Origin: Cricetomys ansorgei
Taxonomy: Eukaryota > Chordata > Mammalia > Rodentia > Nesomyidae
DNA length: 64,000 nt
Reading direction: 5' to 3'
NCBI GenBank assembly: GCA_026225945.1
Contig: JAMJFZ010000690.1
Coordinates: 1,248,501-1,312,500, forward strand
Shown here: positions 1 through 10,452 of the stretch, one piece after another
Layout: every line of letters begins with the position of its first letter
Position numbering within the stretch: position 1 is the first letter of the stretch
Program-made: the position numbers and the translations under genes
The notes under the pieces: generated by a model
Databases searched by the model: none
Told to the model about the DNA's origin: nothing
The model's input: only the letters and a program-made list of their open reading frames with translations

Positions 1-2559
1 TGGGATGCAGTCTTTACTGCACTCCTCCTTTTTCAGATTTCTTAAAAAACTGTGAATAGCCAGGAAGGCTATAGAGGCAACAGAGCCTATCCAAGGGACT
101 ATACTTGCTTTAGGACCAATCAGGAAGGAGAGGGACTCTGGACAGGGTAGTACAGAGGCCTAGAAAAACAACCTGACCCCCAGCCCCAGGGCAGATTCCC
201 AGCTCCAGAGTGTACCTCCCATCCTCTAGAGGGACCCATTTCTTAGTTTTAATGAAGTTTGTAGGATTTTGCTTTCTTTCCTCCCTGTGGCTGGTGGTCC
301 TCTGTTCCTCTGACAGTTGCTAACTTTCTATTAGGGACTCTCACGATCTTAGTTACTTTTACTCCTAGGGACAGTTGTTTCTCTGTCTTTCTCAGAACTG
401 CTACTTTTTCTTTCTGTCAAGGACTGTCACATCTCTGTTACTGTCACTGATTGGCAGGCAGCTGCTGCACTTGCCTTTCCTGCCTCAGGTCAGGAGCTGT
501 CCAGCCCTGTCCAGCACCTTTCTCTGTTCCACTGTTACTTCACCTTCCTGTCTGTCTGGATTTTCTTTCTAGGATATGCATTCATTGCCCCTTCCTCAAA
601 ACAAACTGGATGGTAGCCCAACATTTTGATCCCTCACACAGACCCACATAACACACTTAAAAGTTTACCTTTGACCTCCATGTGTGTGCAGTTGCACATG
701 GGCAATTGTAAGAAAATAACACACACACACACACCCAACACAGTTGCTCACAAATAACTTAATGTGGTAATTGAGTGAAATATTAGGATTTTAAATGGGC
801 AAGAAATGGATTTGGTTTGGTTAACATTGAGTGATGGATAGACAGGATCTAGAACCAAGAAAAGAAAACAAAAACTTCTAGTTAGTGTCAAAGATTTTCT
901 AGATTTTGGGTAGGAAGACCAACCCAGGTCCCAGGCTGCATATAAAGAAGAAAGCTAGGTGAGTGTTGGGATTGCCCTTTCCCTAAGGTCACATAGCTTT
1001 CTGAGCTTGACATTAAATGGAAGACTCCCCTTGTGAGCCCGGGTCTTTTTCCTCTCCCACCTGACTTTACTTGGAGAGTGTCTCTAATCTTGCCTCCTGA
1101 CCTTATTTGGAAAAGGGCCCTGGCACAGACCCTTCTGAAAACTCTAGGTGATACTATAATTCCCCACTCTGCCAAGTATGGTAATTAGGATACCTATAAT
1201 ATAACCAAATAGTATAACCAAATATTAAGGAGCACTTATATACTCTGACTCTGTAATAATAAAATGAGCTGTATACACTGACTGTTTTTCCTGTCAGTTC
1301 CCAGCCTCCCACTGATACCTCTGAACCTGCAGTAAAGTCCCTGCCTGGACTCTCCCCCCTGAGGCTGAGCTGGTGGCCAATGGCTTGGCTATCTTGTAGG
1401 GAAAGAGAATGAGAGAACAAATGAATAACAGCCTGCAAGTAAGCACCAACAGTCATTGATCTTTTCTTCCTAACTACTGGTTTAATGTAGCAATGTAGCA
1501 AACTCATGTTCATGCCCTCATGACTGCTTTGCTGTGATGTCATGTTCCCTCACACTGGCAGCCAAAGTAAACCATCCTTCCTGAGTTACCTATGTCAGGG
1601 CTTTTGTCCTAGCAATGAATCAAGTATCTAATATGATGGGTCTTGTTGATAGTGGTGGAAAAGCAAGTTACACTGAGAGAAAATGTGTACACAGTATAAC
1701 ATTTACATAGAAGCTGACCATGCCAAAGAATGGGACTAAAGTTCCCAGGAAGAAAGTCGGGACAGTGATAAAGATCCTTCATGGGTGGCTGTTGCACTAC
1801 AACTTCATGATTATTGACAGTTGGTATGTCAGATTCTCTCTAAAGGATCCAAAGGCTCCAGAAAACATCTACATCTTTGTTCAAAATCTAAAATATACAA
1901 TGCCTCATAACTGTGAGTTTCTGTAAAAAGGAAATAAAACAAGCCAATTACTTTCTTTTTCCAAAATGGAAGCATCAGGGAACAGTCACAATTAAATCAA
2001 AGCAAAAGAAATATCCAGCCATATAAACCAACTATGGTAGATGCATGTCCTTTACCTGGTATTCACGCACCATTTTCTGGGGTCCAAATACTTGGTAAGT
2101 GCCTGTTCTCCAGTTCTGAGCACACATTTTATCTCATAGGCTCAGGGTGACTCCACTGCACACTTGCTGCTGTCTTTGTTGGAAACACCATGGCACTGGC
2201 GTGTCCAATATGTTGAGGTCTTTAATGAAAATGGTCTGCACTTTCATGTACAGTCTCTCCTGTGCCCATTTCAGGGACTCAAACATTGCCTCATGATGCT
2301 GAGACTAGGGTTCTCTGCACATATTTTCAATCCTGGGGTTTTTACTTTCACTAAGGCTGCACATTCACCCAGCTTTTCCTGGCCTCTCATTGTACGGAGC
2401 CTCAAATGCTCTGTATAATCAATTTGTGCATTTAAAATGAGTACCAACTCAGAGGGGTTACACATTACTAGGTTTGGATGCCAGCACAAGGTGTAGCCTT
2501 GGCCCCCTCTAGACCACAGCACTTATGCAATTGTCCTCAGAAAACACTGCCTTCAAAAT
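1..2559. other. Intergenic DNA, no gene recognised
   Basis: No open frame in this stretch looks like a gene: the longest, on the minus strand around 888-1543, have no domain and unconstrained composition. There is a short CA run at about 719-734. The segment at about 1555-1615 resembles a widespread rodent interspersed repeat, but I could not assign a family. Confidence 0.6.
719..734. repeat. (CA)n microsatellite, short
   Basis: An uninterrupted run of about eight CA dinucleotides in otherwise unremarkable DNA. Confidence 0.9.
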
Positions 2560-3560
2560 TTTCCTTCACTGATGCAGAAGTTTATTTTCAGTTATTTTTA
2601 AAATACATAGATTCTGCATTGTTGGGTGAAGGGCTTCCTAGGCCTTGACATTTTGCATGGTCTTCAGGTGTTGGTTTTATGTGGGGGATGTTTGATTGCT
2701 CATGATCTGCATATGATATCAATAGAACACCTAAGGAACTTAGGTATCAATAAAAACCCCCGAGATGAGATGCTTGTGGTTCCACTGTCAAGTATGGCTC
2801 TTGGCATGATAGTGGTTCCCTTTGCTGAGGTCTGTCCAGGTTTGATCCTCTAAGAATGCCTCTGTGTCTTTGTTGGTGAGCCCACACAGTAGCATATTAC
2901 TGCAAGTGGCACCTGCAATGTGGGTCATGACATCATGTCAGCTAACATCCAAACTGGAGACAATGAAGAACAAGAATGAGACTCCAGATTTCAGTGTCTG
3001 GTAAAGTACACTCAGAGCAGTTCCCAGAGAACAGAGTTATATATATGCAAAAATAATGAGTAGACCTCTCCTGAAAAAAGAGGAGAGTGGAGAAGTAAAT
3101 AAGCCTCTATGAAAAGAGAACATTAAGTGAGAATGAGGGCTCAAAAGCTGAGAGCCACAGAGTATACATCTTTAGAGAAAGAAATTTTCATGGTAAAAAC
3201 AACAAATTCAGGGAACAGGGAAAAAGCAAGTTTGTAACCATTTTTCCTGATCATTGAGCTGACACTCCTTCTGCCTCTGGAGGTAGCCAAGTCATGGGAC
3301 ACAGAAACCAAAGCCTATTGTTCTAAAAACTTAGTTTCCTGATGGTGCGTGTGTGTCTGTGTGTGTGTGTGTCTCAAGCGGGTCTTGTATTTGGGATCTA
3401 TGAAAAAGGTTGTAGTTTTCCCCATAGCAGTGGTGGAATAGAATGGCAAACCACCAGAATGTTTCAACTGAAGGTTCTTACCCCTTGCCCAGGACTCCCT
3501 GCTGTGGAAGCCACAGCTTGGAGCCAAGAAACTCCTGATATAAACTGACCTATTTTTTTT
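2560..3560 (+). repeat. Repeat X, older copy outside the array
   Basis: This kilobase aligns by eye, with many substitutions and small indels, to the segments at about 31055-31658, 38455-39460 and 55990-56729. Shared landmarks include the tract with 'gtgggggatgtttgattgctc', the stretch with 'ggttccctctgctgaggtctg', and a 3' part around 'cctgatcatggagctgac'. It contains an AATAAA-like element near 2750. The family was not recognised; a degraded LTR or other retroelement is possible. It shows that part of the amplified unit is itself a dispersed repeat. Confidence 0.7.
3345..3373. repeat. (GT)n microsatellite inside repeat X
   Basis: A GT-rich run with two interruptions. The matching place in copy B (about 39205-39220) has no such run, so it arose in this copy after the two diverged. 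Confidence 0.85.
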
Positions 3561-4264
3561 GCTGCAACCAAACTACCTTTAAATGTGGAATGTGTTTCCT
3601 CAGGGCCAGCACACAAATGCTGTCTTCCAGAAATGGCAGAAGTTTTATCTAGTGCTGACAGCTGAACTTGGTACTGTAAGAGTCACCCAGGTGGTACTGG
3701 TTTTGTAGGCATGAAGATGTCTTTAGAGAACTGCTGAGGCCTGGCATTATGAGAGGCTAGGAAAGGCCATTAGTGAAGATGCAACCTCACTAGCAGTTGA
3801 AGGCCCAGATTGAAGGGGTCATGTAATGAAGTAGAGACTTGGCATTATGAAGACAGCCCAGAAGAGGCTTTTGGTGAAAGTGTAGCCCAGTTGCAGCAAG
3901 GGAACCAGCAGTTTTGGAGAATCCAGTAACATGGGACGATCACCAAGGACAGCAGCAGCAGTGGTAGAGGGGAGCAAGCCAGAACACAGAGAGCAAACGG
4001 CATGTGCTACAGAGTGCAGAGCCAGAGGAGGAGTCCAGAAGAACATGAGTGAATTCTATGTAATTGGACATTGATGATGTTTTTCTGTTGTCCAAAGACA
4101 TGAAAAGCTTGATAGATGTTTGGTTTCATATGGCCCTGTGCATTAGCGAACCTCATAATTGTTCTTCATATAAATAGTTTTGCTTATGTAATCTTAAATT
4201 GTGTTGTAGAGATAAAAGCAATTTCTTTGACTGTCTTATACAGAAAAAGAGAACTGATATAGAA
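3561..4264. other. Intergenic DNA, nothing recognised
   Basis: The sequence has no gene-like frame. A minus-strand open frame at 3819-4046 has no family resemblance and is probably chance. Confidence 0.5.
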
Positions 4265-4590
4265 TGATATTTTTAGTTATGATTAAAATGGTATTTTGTG
4301 CACTTTTGGGGAAAGGGCTGTGTAGGCCTTGGCATTTTGTATTGTCTGCAGTTGTTGGCTTTATGTAATATATGCTTGATTGCTCATGATCTGTATGTGC
4401 TATCAGTAGAACACCCTGAGGAGCTGAGGTATTAATAAAAACCCCTGAGATGAGAAGCTCAGGCTTCCACTGTGAAGGATGGCACTTTCCATGATGGTGG
4501 TTCCCTCTGCTGAGGTCTGCCATAGTTTGCACCTATGAAAAAATGGTTCCGTGTCTTCCTTACAGAGCCACCTAGTAGGTGTACAACTAC
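4265..4590 (+). repeat. Repeat X, partial copy
   Basis: It matches the 5' third of repeat X: the 'ggcctt..cattttgtattgtctg' part, the 'tttgattgctcatga' part, 'aggtattaataaaaacccctgag' and 'ggttccctctgctgaggtctg'. It lies about 1.7 kb downstream of a longer copy in the same orientation. Similarity fades after the 'cttccttacagagcc' area. Confidence 0.7.
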
Positions 4591-7030
4591 AGATGCTAGT
4601 CTCTTCTTAATTAAAGATGATTCTGAAGACCCAGGTGACCAGAACCAAAATCTTAATAGAAAAAAATCATTCAAATGGTCCTTTTACAGTCTTTGCTTTC
4701 TCATGAAATCTCAAAAGCCAGACCTCCATCATCTGTGCTGCTCTCAACATGATAATCTTCCAAGATTCCATAAAAGAGCCCACTGAACTCTGAGCATTGA
4801 ACAGCTTTTCTAGCCCTAAGTTCAAATGTCACCACATTCTTCATTCAGATCTCCCCCAACAATACACAGAGGCATGGCATCATTTTCTGTGTCTCTTTGG
4901 GTTTCTATTTTGCTGCAATACAATACAATAATCAAAAGCAATTTAGAAATAAAGAGTCCATTCCATCTAACATATCCAGCTAACAGTCAATCACTGTCCG
5001 GAATTAGGACAGGAATTCAAGAGGGGCAGAAACCCCAAGGCAAGGCTGGAAGTAGAAGCCAAGGAATAAAATAATAATGGTGCTTACTGGCCTGCCATGA
5101 AGAATAATGGTGCTTACTGCCCTGTTCCTCTTGGTTTGCTCAGCCTATTTCCTTACATACCCCAAGCCCACCTGCCCATGGGTAACATTACCTACAATAG
5201 TTTCTACACTCATGTCAGTCTCTACATAGGGTAATGCCCCACGTTCTTGCTTACAGCTCAGTCTTCTGGAGCCATTCGCTCAATGTGGTTCCCTCTTCCC
5301 AGAGAGTGCTAGCCAGTGTCAAGTTGACAAAACAAACAAAAATGAAAGGACAAAATCTATCTCAAAATAAAATTATAAAAAGCACATTGCAAACATATGA
5401 TTTTATTAACCATTTGAGTGAGCAGCCATACAAAAACGACTAGGTTTTAGGTCTCAAACTCAGGACAATTGGCTAACTGAGGTGTCTATTTAAAATGTTA
5501 AATTGCACGCAGGCAGCCATTCTTTCTCAGCATAACTGTTACCTGTTACAGAGGCATGACTCCTCTCAGCACTTCTCACCACACCCCCTACCTCAGCCTC
5601 CACAGCCCCTGAGCTTCACTGGCCTTTCCTCAGTTTCACTTCTTTACATAGTTCAGCCATTTTTGCCACACGGTCTCTTGGCCTCTAGGTTTCAGGTTCT
5701 TTCTTTGCTACCTTTCTCTTCCCTTCCTCCCTCACTTTCTCCCTCCACCTCCTCTCAGTCTGGACCATTCCAGATGCCTTTGGGTGTTTTCTTCCTTGTA
5801 TCTACAACAAGCTTTCTTCTCATCCCATACCAGGAAGCAATCACATCCCCATTTTTTTCATTCATTAGGTAGTGAAGAGCACAGAAAGGGCATGTTAACC
5901 CCTAATGGCTCCTTCCCCACAGCAAACATAGATTGTTGATGTGGTGCTTGTATGAAGGGTAGTAGTCAAGAGCTACCACCACAGGACAAAGAGCTGCATA
6001 TCTTGGACGAAGACTTACTCAGACAGGTATGGGAAGTGAGATCTGAAGAGAGAAAGTCCACTGACAGACAGATATAGTTGAATATCTGAGGAGGATAATG
6101 GGAACACAGCAGCCACCAAAGAGTTGAAAGGGAGATCCTGAGGCTCTCAGAAAGAATGTAACAGTTAAAGATCCTGATGGTGCTGAGAGAGTGAAAGTAA
6201 ACTACAGATTGATACAGGAGACAAGAAGCACTAATCACTGAGGGGAAACTAACAAAAGTACAAACTGCCCAAGTGCTCTGGGTAAGACTTTTTATAGACC
6301 CTCCAGGTTCTTCCCTCTGGATGTCCTCTCCTCCATGATTGGTCCTGCCCCAGGTGGGAACAAGACACTGCTTGCCGCCTTGGTATCTATTAGCACTTTC
6401 TGACTTACTGTTTCAGCTTCCTGGTAAAGGGGACCAATGCCATGGGCCAGCAAAAGCCCTTTTTAAAAGAGCCTTTTCCCATTTTCTAACCAGCCCATGA
6501 TCCCCTTTGCCTCTCTCAATCCATTCCTGTCAGAGAGTTAGACTGACTGCTGTTCTTTCTCCTGATAGGAGGTGATGTTTTAGGCATAAAAAGGGAAGGG
6601 CTTCCAGGTCTGGTTTGTAGGGCCAACCCAGAGAGCTGCAATAAAACTGTGGTTTGCATAAATGGCCAGACAGCCATTTGATGACAGTTTGTTACTTTGT
6701 GTAGGTAACAGCTGTCACCTAGAGAGAACGAAAGTATTAGAATGATTACAAGCCCTGGTGAGAACACAATCCCTCAAACAGTTGAGGGGAGTTTGTTGTT
6801 ATTAGAGAAAGAACACAGACAAGAAAATGACATACAACACTCTACAGCCTTCATTGTACAAGATGATGAGGCTGGAGATTTCCTTGCAGACTTTGTTTGC
6901 TGCAGAATGTATATGATGCAGAGAGTACAGGTTTGATTAAAGAGATTAAAACATTCTCAAGTTGACATTTTACCATCCTGTGTCTGACAACCATAAATTT
7001 CTGTAGAGCTACATATGCCTCCAAACCACC
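4591..7030. other. Intergenic DNA upstream of the provirus
   Basis: No gene recognised. A roughly 28-bp segment is directly repeated at about 5070-5125 (shared core 'aataatggtgcttactg'). The pyrimidine-rich stretch at 5560-5870 keeps a frame open (5495-5872), but its serine, leucine and proline composition simply reflects base bias. The 5300-5340 part resembles the end of a common rodent interspersed repeat ('gtcaagttgacaaaac'), family not assigned. Confidence 0.5.
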
Positions 7031-7036
7031 ACTGAT
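7031..7036. repeat. Target-site duplication, left copy
   Basis: actgat abuts the 5' LTR. It matches actgac at 15396-15401 in five of six bases; six bp is the usual length for class II elements. Confidence 0.85.
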
Positions 7037-7466
7037 TGTGGGGAACTGTTTAGAGTTCAGAACAGATTCCTAGAACAAATTGCAGCCTAGTGATTCAACT
7101 AGATTAGCCTAAGTTACACCATTTTATGTTAAAGCTAGGCCTCAGTTTATCAGCACACTCTGAGTTTGTATATTAGCCAGGGACTTTCTGAAATGGTTAG
7201 GACATTCTGCCAGGGACTTTCTGCTTGGGACTTTCCATTCTCTTTGTTACCTGCTTTAGTTCTTTGTTGCAGTTTGGTTGCTTAGCTACAGAAACAATAG
7301 TATTTCCTTATTCTGTTCTGTACTTAAACTGTGTGTTGGCTTTCAATAAATGAGACTTGATCAGAGATTCCTGTCTTGTCTCCATTTCTTGTGTCCCTTG
7401 CCCTTTTTCTCTTTAATTCCCACTCCCCCTCTCTAGGTTCACATTGCTGACCTGTGGGCTGGGTTA
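7037..7466 (+). repeat. 5' LTR of the ERVK provirus
   Basis: A 430-bp direct repeat of 14966-15395, starting TG. It ends TA, where the 3' LTR keeps the expected CA. A polyadenylation signal AATAAA lies at 7345-7350. No strong TATA box is seen; 'tacttaaac' near 7321 is the nearest candidate. In an intact provirus this LTR would supply promoter and enhancer functions. Confidence 0.96.
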
Positions 7467-7468
7467 AG

Positions 7469-7486
7469 TGATGCCCAACGTGGGGC
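7469..7486 (+). promoter_or_regulatory. Primer binding site, tRNA-Lys(1,2) type
   Basis: The 18-mer starting two bases after the LTR matches the complement of the 3' end of tRNA-Lys1,2 except at two positions near its start. The conserved core is 'gcccaacgtggggc'. This is the basis for the K-type label. Confidence 0.9.
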
Positions 7487-7617
7487 TGCAAGCATGGGGG
7501 ATCCAGTGAGGAACATAGAAGTGGCAGGCGCACAAGAGAAGTCTGAAGTAAGAAAACTTTTAATCCACGTCGTGAGTACCCACAGCTACGAAGGGTCAGT
7601 GAGTTGTCTGTAATATG
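7487..7617 (+). other. Proviral leader between primer site and gag
   Basis: Untranslated leader where the packaging signal and major splice donor would lie. Two donor-like sites are visible: 'aagtaaga' with GT at 7548 and 'cgtgagt' with GT at 7572. Either could serve the env mRNA; the sequence alone does not decide. Confidence 0.5.
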
Positions 7618-9688
7618 ATGGGGCAAGGAATAAGTAGTAGACAAGTTTTTGTGAAGTCATTAAAGACAACCTTACAGGCACGAGGAGTAAGGGTGAAAGG
7701 AAAACAGTTAATTGAATTCTTTTAATTTATTGATGAATTTTGCCCCTGGTTTCCCCAAGAAGGTACTATTGATGAGAAAAAATGGAAAAGAATAGGAGAG
7801 GCTAGGAATGATTTCTACAAGACTTTCGGCCCTGAAAAAGTGCCAGTTGCTGCTTTTTCCTATTGGAACTTAATCAATGTGTTGATTTCTCATCGCCATA
7901 CATCACCCGATGTGGCAGCAGTTGTTCAGAATGGAGAGGCTGTCTTTGAGGAGATTAAGTGCTGTTCGCGGTGCAATTCTCTGAGTTCCCTTAAAGGAGT
8001 CTCCAGAGGGTCAAAAGAAACTGGTTCAGGTAAAAAGAAACTAAAACTAGACAATAAAGAGGAACAAAATTTAATTTCCTTGGACAGTGATGAGGAAGAA
8101 AAATGCAGAGAAGAGGGGGCTGGACAAAAAATACCTAGGGCTCGCTTGTATCCTGACTTAAAATTTGCCTATAAAAAGTATGGGAATTCTGGTAATGATG
8201 ATGATGAATTATTTCCATCTGAGGAGGAGGATTTGGAGAGAGAGGCTGCAAGGTATCACAATCCCAATTGGCCTTCCTTGCAGAAATGGCCTCCTCCCTA
8301 TAGTCCTCCTCTAGCACCATCTGTGCCTTCTACCGCTCCACCAGCTGTTTTCCCTGTTATAGATCCACAGAAAGAGTTAGCTAGAAAAATAGCACAATTA
8401 AAGGAACAGATAAAGTTGTAAAAGGAACATCAAGAGTTGATTAAAGAATTGGAAAAGCTCAAGACAGGAAAAGCAGACTTGGCACCCTCTTCAGAAAAAT
8501 GCACCCATTCCACACCCAGTGATGTGGGATCGAACAGGGCAGTAGGAGCCAAACCACAAGCTTTACCATTAATCACTTCTATTAACAATACAATAGAAGA
8601 AATTGAACATGTTTTTCCAGTCCTTGAAAAAGATGGTCAGGGGGGTAATAAAGTGAGAGAACTGCATAATCTTGAGTTTAAAATCATCAAAGAATTAAAG
8701 ACTGATGTAGCTCAGTACGAGGCTAATGCTCCATATACTATGGCCATTGTGGAATCCATAGCTGATGCCTGGCTGACGCCTATTGATTGGCAGACAGTTG
8801 CTAGAGCTACTTTATCTGGAGGGGATTACTTACTCTGGAAGTCTGAATATGTTGAGGCTTGCAAGGAGACAGCCAGATGCAATGCTCAGGCCAATAATCA
8901 GTGGACTGCAGATATGTTAATGGGAGAAGGGAATTATACAGGCAATAATAATCAGGTGCACTATCCTCCTGGCTTATATGCTCAGATTAGTGTCGCAGCC
9001 CGGAAAGCATGGCAGAAACTTCCAGCTAGAGGGAGACCTGAGTTCTACCCTGACCAACATAAAGCAGGGTCCTGATGAGCCTTTCTCAGAATTTGTGCAT
9101 CGTCTAATCACAGCAGCAGGAAGAATTTTTGGTAGTGCCGATGCAGGAACAGATTTTGTTAGACTATTAGCTTATGAAAATGCTAATTCGGCTTGCCAAG
9201 TAGCTATAAGACCTTACAGAAAAAAGACAGGCCTTTCTGGATACATTCGCCTCTGTGCAGACATTGGTATGGCCTACCAACAAGGCCTTGCTATGGCTGC
9301 CTCCCTCCAGGAATACACGGTGAAACAGATGTTGGCCCGTCACCAAGGCAATAATTGCTTTAAATGAGGGCATTCAGGACATTTTGCCAGAAACTGCAAT
9401 AGAGATGGTGCTGGAGAGTAGAGAGCCCCAGGACTCTGCCCCAGGTGTAAACGTGGGAAACATTGGGCTAGTGAGTGTAAATCAAAAACAGATGTTCAAG
9501 GGCAAACTTTATTTCCCCAGTTGGGAAACGGGTACAGGGGCCAGCCCCAGGCCCCCAGACCCCAGAGACAAGTTTATGGAGTGGTCAAATTTGTTCCGCG
9601 GTCGACAAACAATCCATTTCACAACTCTGTAGAGCCACCCCTGGAAGCACAGGATTGGACCTCTGTGCCTCCACCTACACAGTACTAA
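7618..9688 (+). pseudogene. gag: gag, disrupted
   Basis: The gene starts ATG-GGG, giving an N-terminal Met-Gly fit for myristoylation of a matrix protein. The capsid part holds the major homology region near 9055-9115 ([10 protein letters not shown], then HRL), and the nucleocapsid has two CCHC zinc-knuckle remnants near 9357-9480. The frame is broken by stops at 7723 (codon 36), 8419, 9365 and 9419 and by a frame change near 9040-9050. The stop at 9365 sits where the second cysteine of knuckle one should be. Acidic and proline-rich stretches near 8080-8340 fit a spacer between matrix and capsid. The last codon before the terminal stop is in the frame from which -1 slippage would enter pro. 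Confidence 0.93.
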
Positions 9689-10452
9689 CACCTGAAATGG
9701 GAGTTCAGGCACTCCCTACTGGAATTTTTGGTCCATTACCTAAAGCAATGTTTGGCCTTATCATTGGTCATAGCAGCTCCACTATAAGAGGGCTACAAGT
9801 GTTTCCAGGAGTCATAGACAACGATTATACTGGAGAGATAAAAATTATGGCTTTTTTCCCTTCCAATATTACTACTGTTACTGCTGGTCAGCGTATTGCT
9901 CAATTATTGTTGCTTCCCTTTATAGATACTAATAATTCTTTTAAGGATACAAATAGGGGAAATCAAGGCTTTGGTTCCTCAGATGTTTTTTAGGTACAGT
10001 CTGTCTCTTCCCATAAGCCCATGTTAACACTCTGGTTGGATGGGAAGGAATTTATAGGCCTGGTAGACACCGGAGATGATGTTACTATCATACAAAAGAA
10101 GGCTTGGCCTTTAAACTGGCCCCTTACACCTACTATTATCAATCTTAAAGGCATTGGGCAGAGTCAGAATCCTGAAAGAAGTGCTAAGATGTTAACCTGG
10201 AAGGACAGAGAGGGAAATCACGGTTCCATATAGCCCTTTGTTCTGGCAGGACTCCCTGTCAATCTCTGGGGCAAAGACTTACTTACCCAGATGGGAATTA
10301 TAATGTATATTCCCAGTGAAGTCTTTGCAGCTCAAATGTTACAACAGGGATTTGCCCCAGGGAAAGGACTAGGAAGAAATGAAACCGGTATTCTAGAACC
10401 TATTCAACCCCAGCCTAGGAAGCCAAGAATGGGGTTGGGAAATTTATTTTAG
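9485..10452 (+). pseudogene. pro: pro: dUTPase, aspartic protease and G-patch, disrupted
   Basis: This frame lies -1 to gag. It first encodes a trimeric-type dUTPase: motif 1 PGSTGLDLC near 9640, GHSSST near 9766, [12 protein letters not shown] near 9805, GQRIAQL near 9885 and RGNQGFGSS near 9957. It then encodes a retroviral aspartic protease with active site LVDTGDD near 10060 (usual DTGAD), a flap-like INLKGIG and WGKDLL near 10270. A G-patch ([10 protein letters not shown]) near 10350-10380 is typical of betaretroviral proteases. In-frame stops at 9991, between the dUTPase and the protease, and at 10231, inside the protease, inactivate it. The start is the approximate slippage point because pro has no initiator of its own. 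Confidence 0.92.
10440..10446 (+). promoter_or_regulatory. pro-pol -1 frameshift slippery heptamer
   Basis: A AAT TTA in the pro frame fits the X XXY YYZ rule and lies six bp before the pro stop at 10450. The pol frame is -1 to pro from here, as expected for betaretroviruses. A downstream pseudoknot was not worked out. Confidence 0.75.

Noticed and set aside
5495..5872. 125-codon frame rich in Ser, Pro and Leu
   Set aside because: Pyrimidine-rich DNA gives a long open frame by composition; no domain, signal or neighbour supports it.
9484..9490. gag-pro slippery heptamer
   Set aside because: A AAA ACA does not meet the X XXY YYZ rule, so I do not annotate it as functional.
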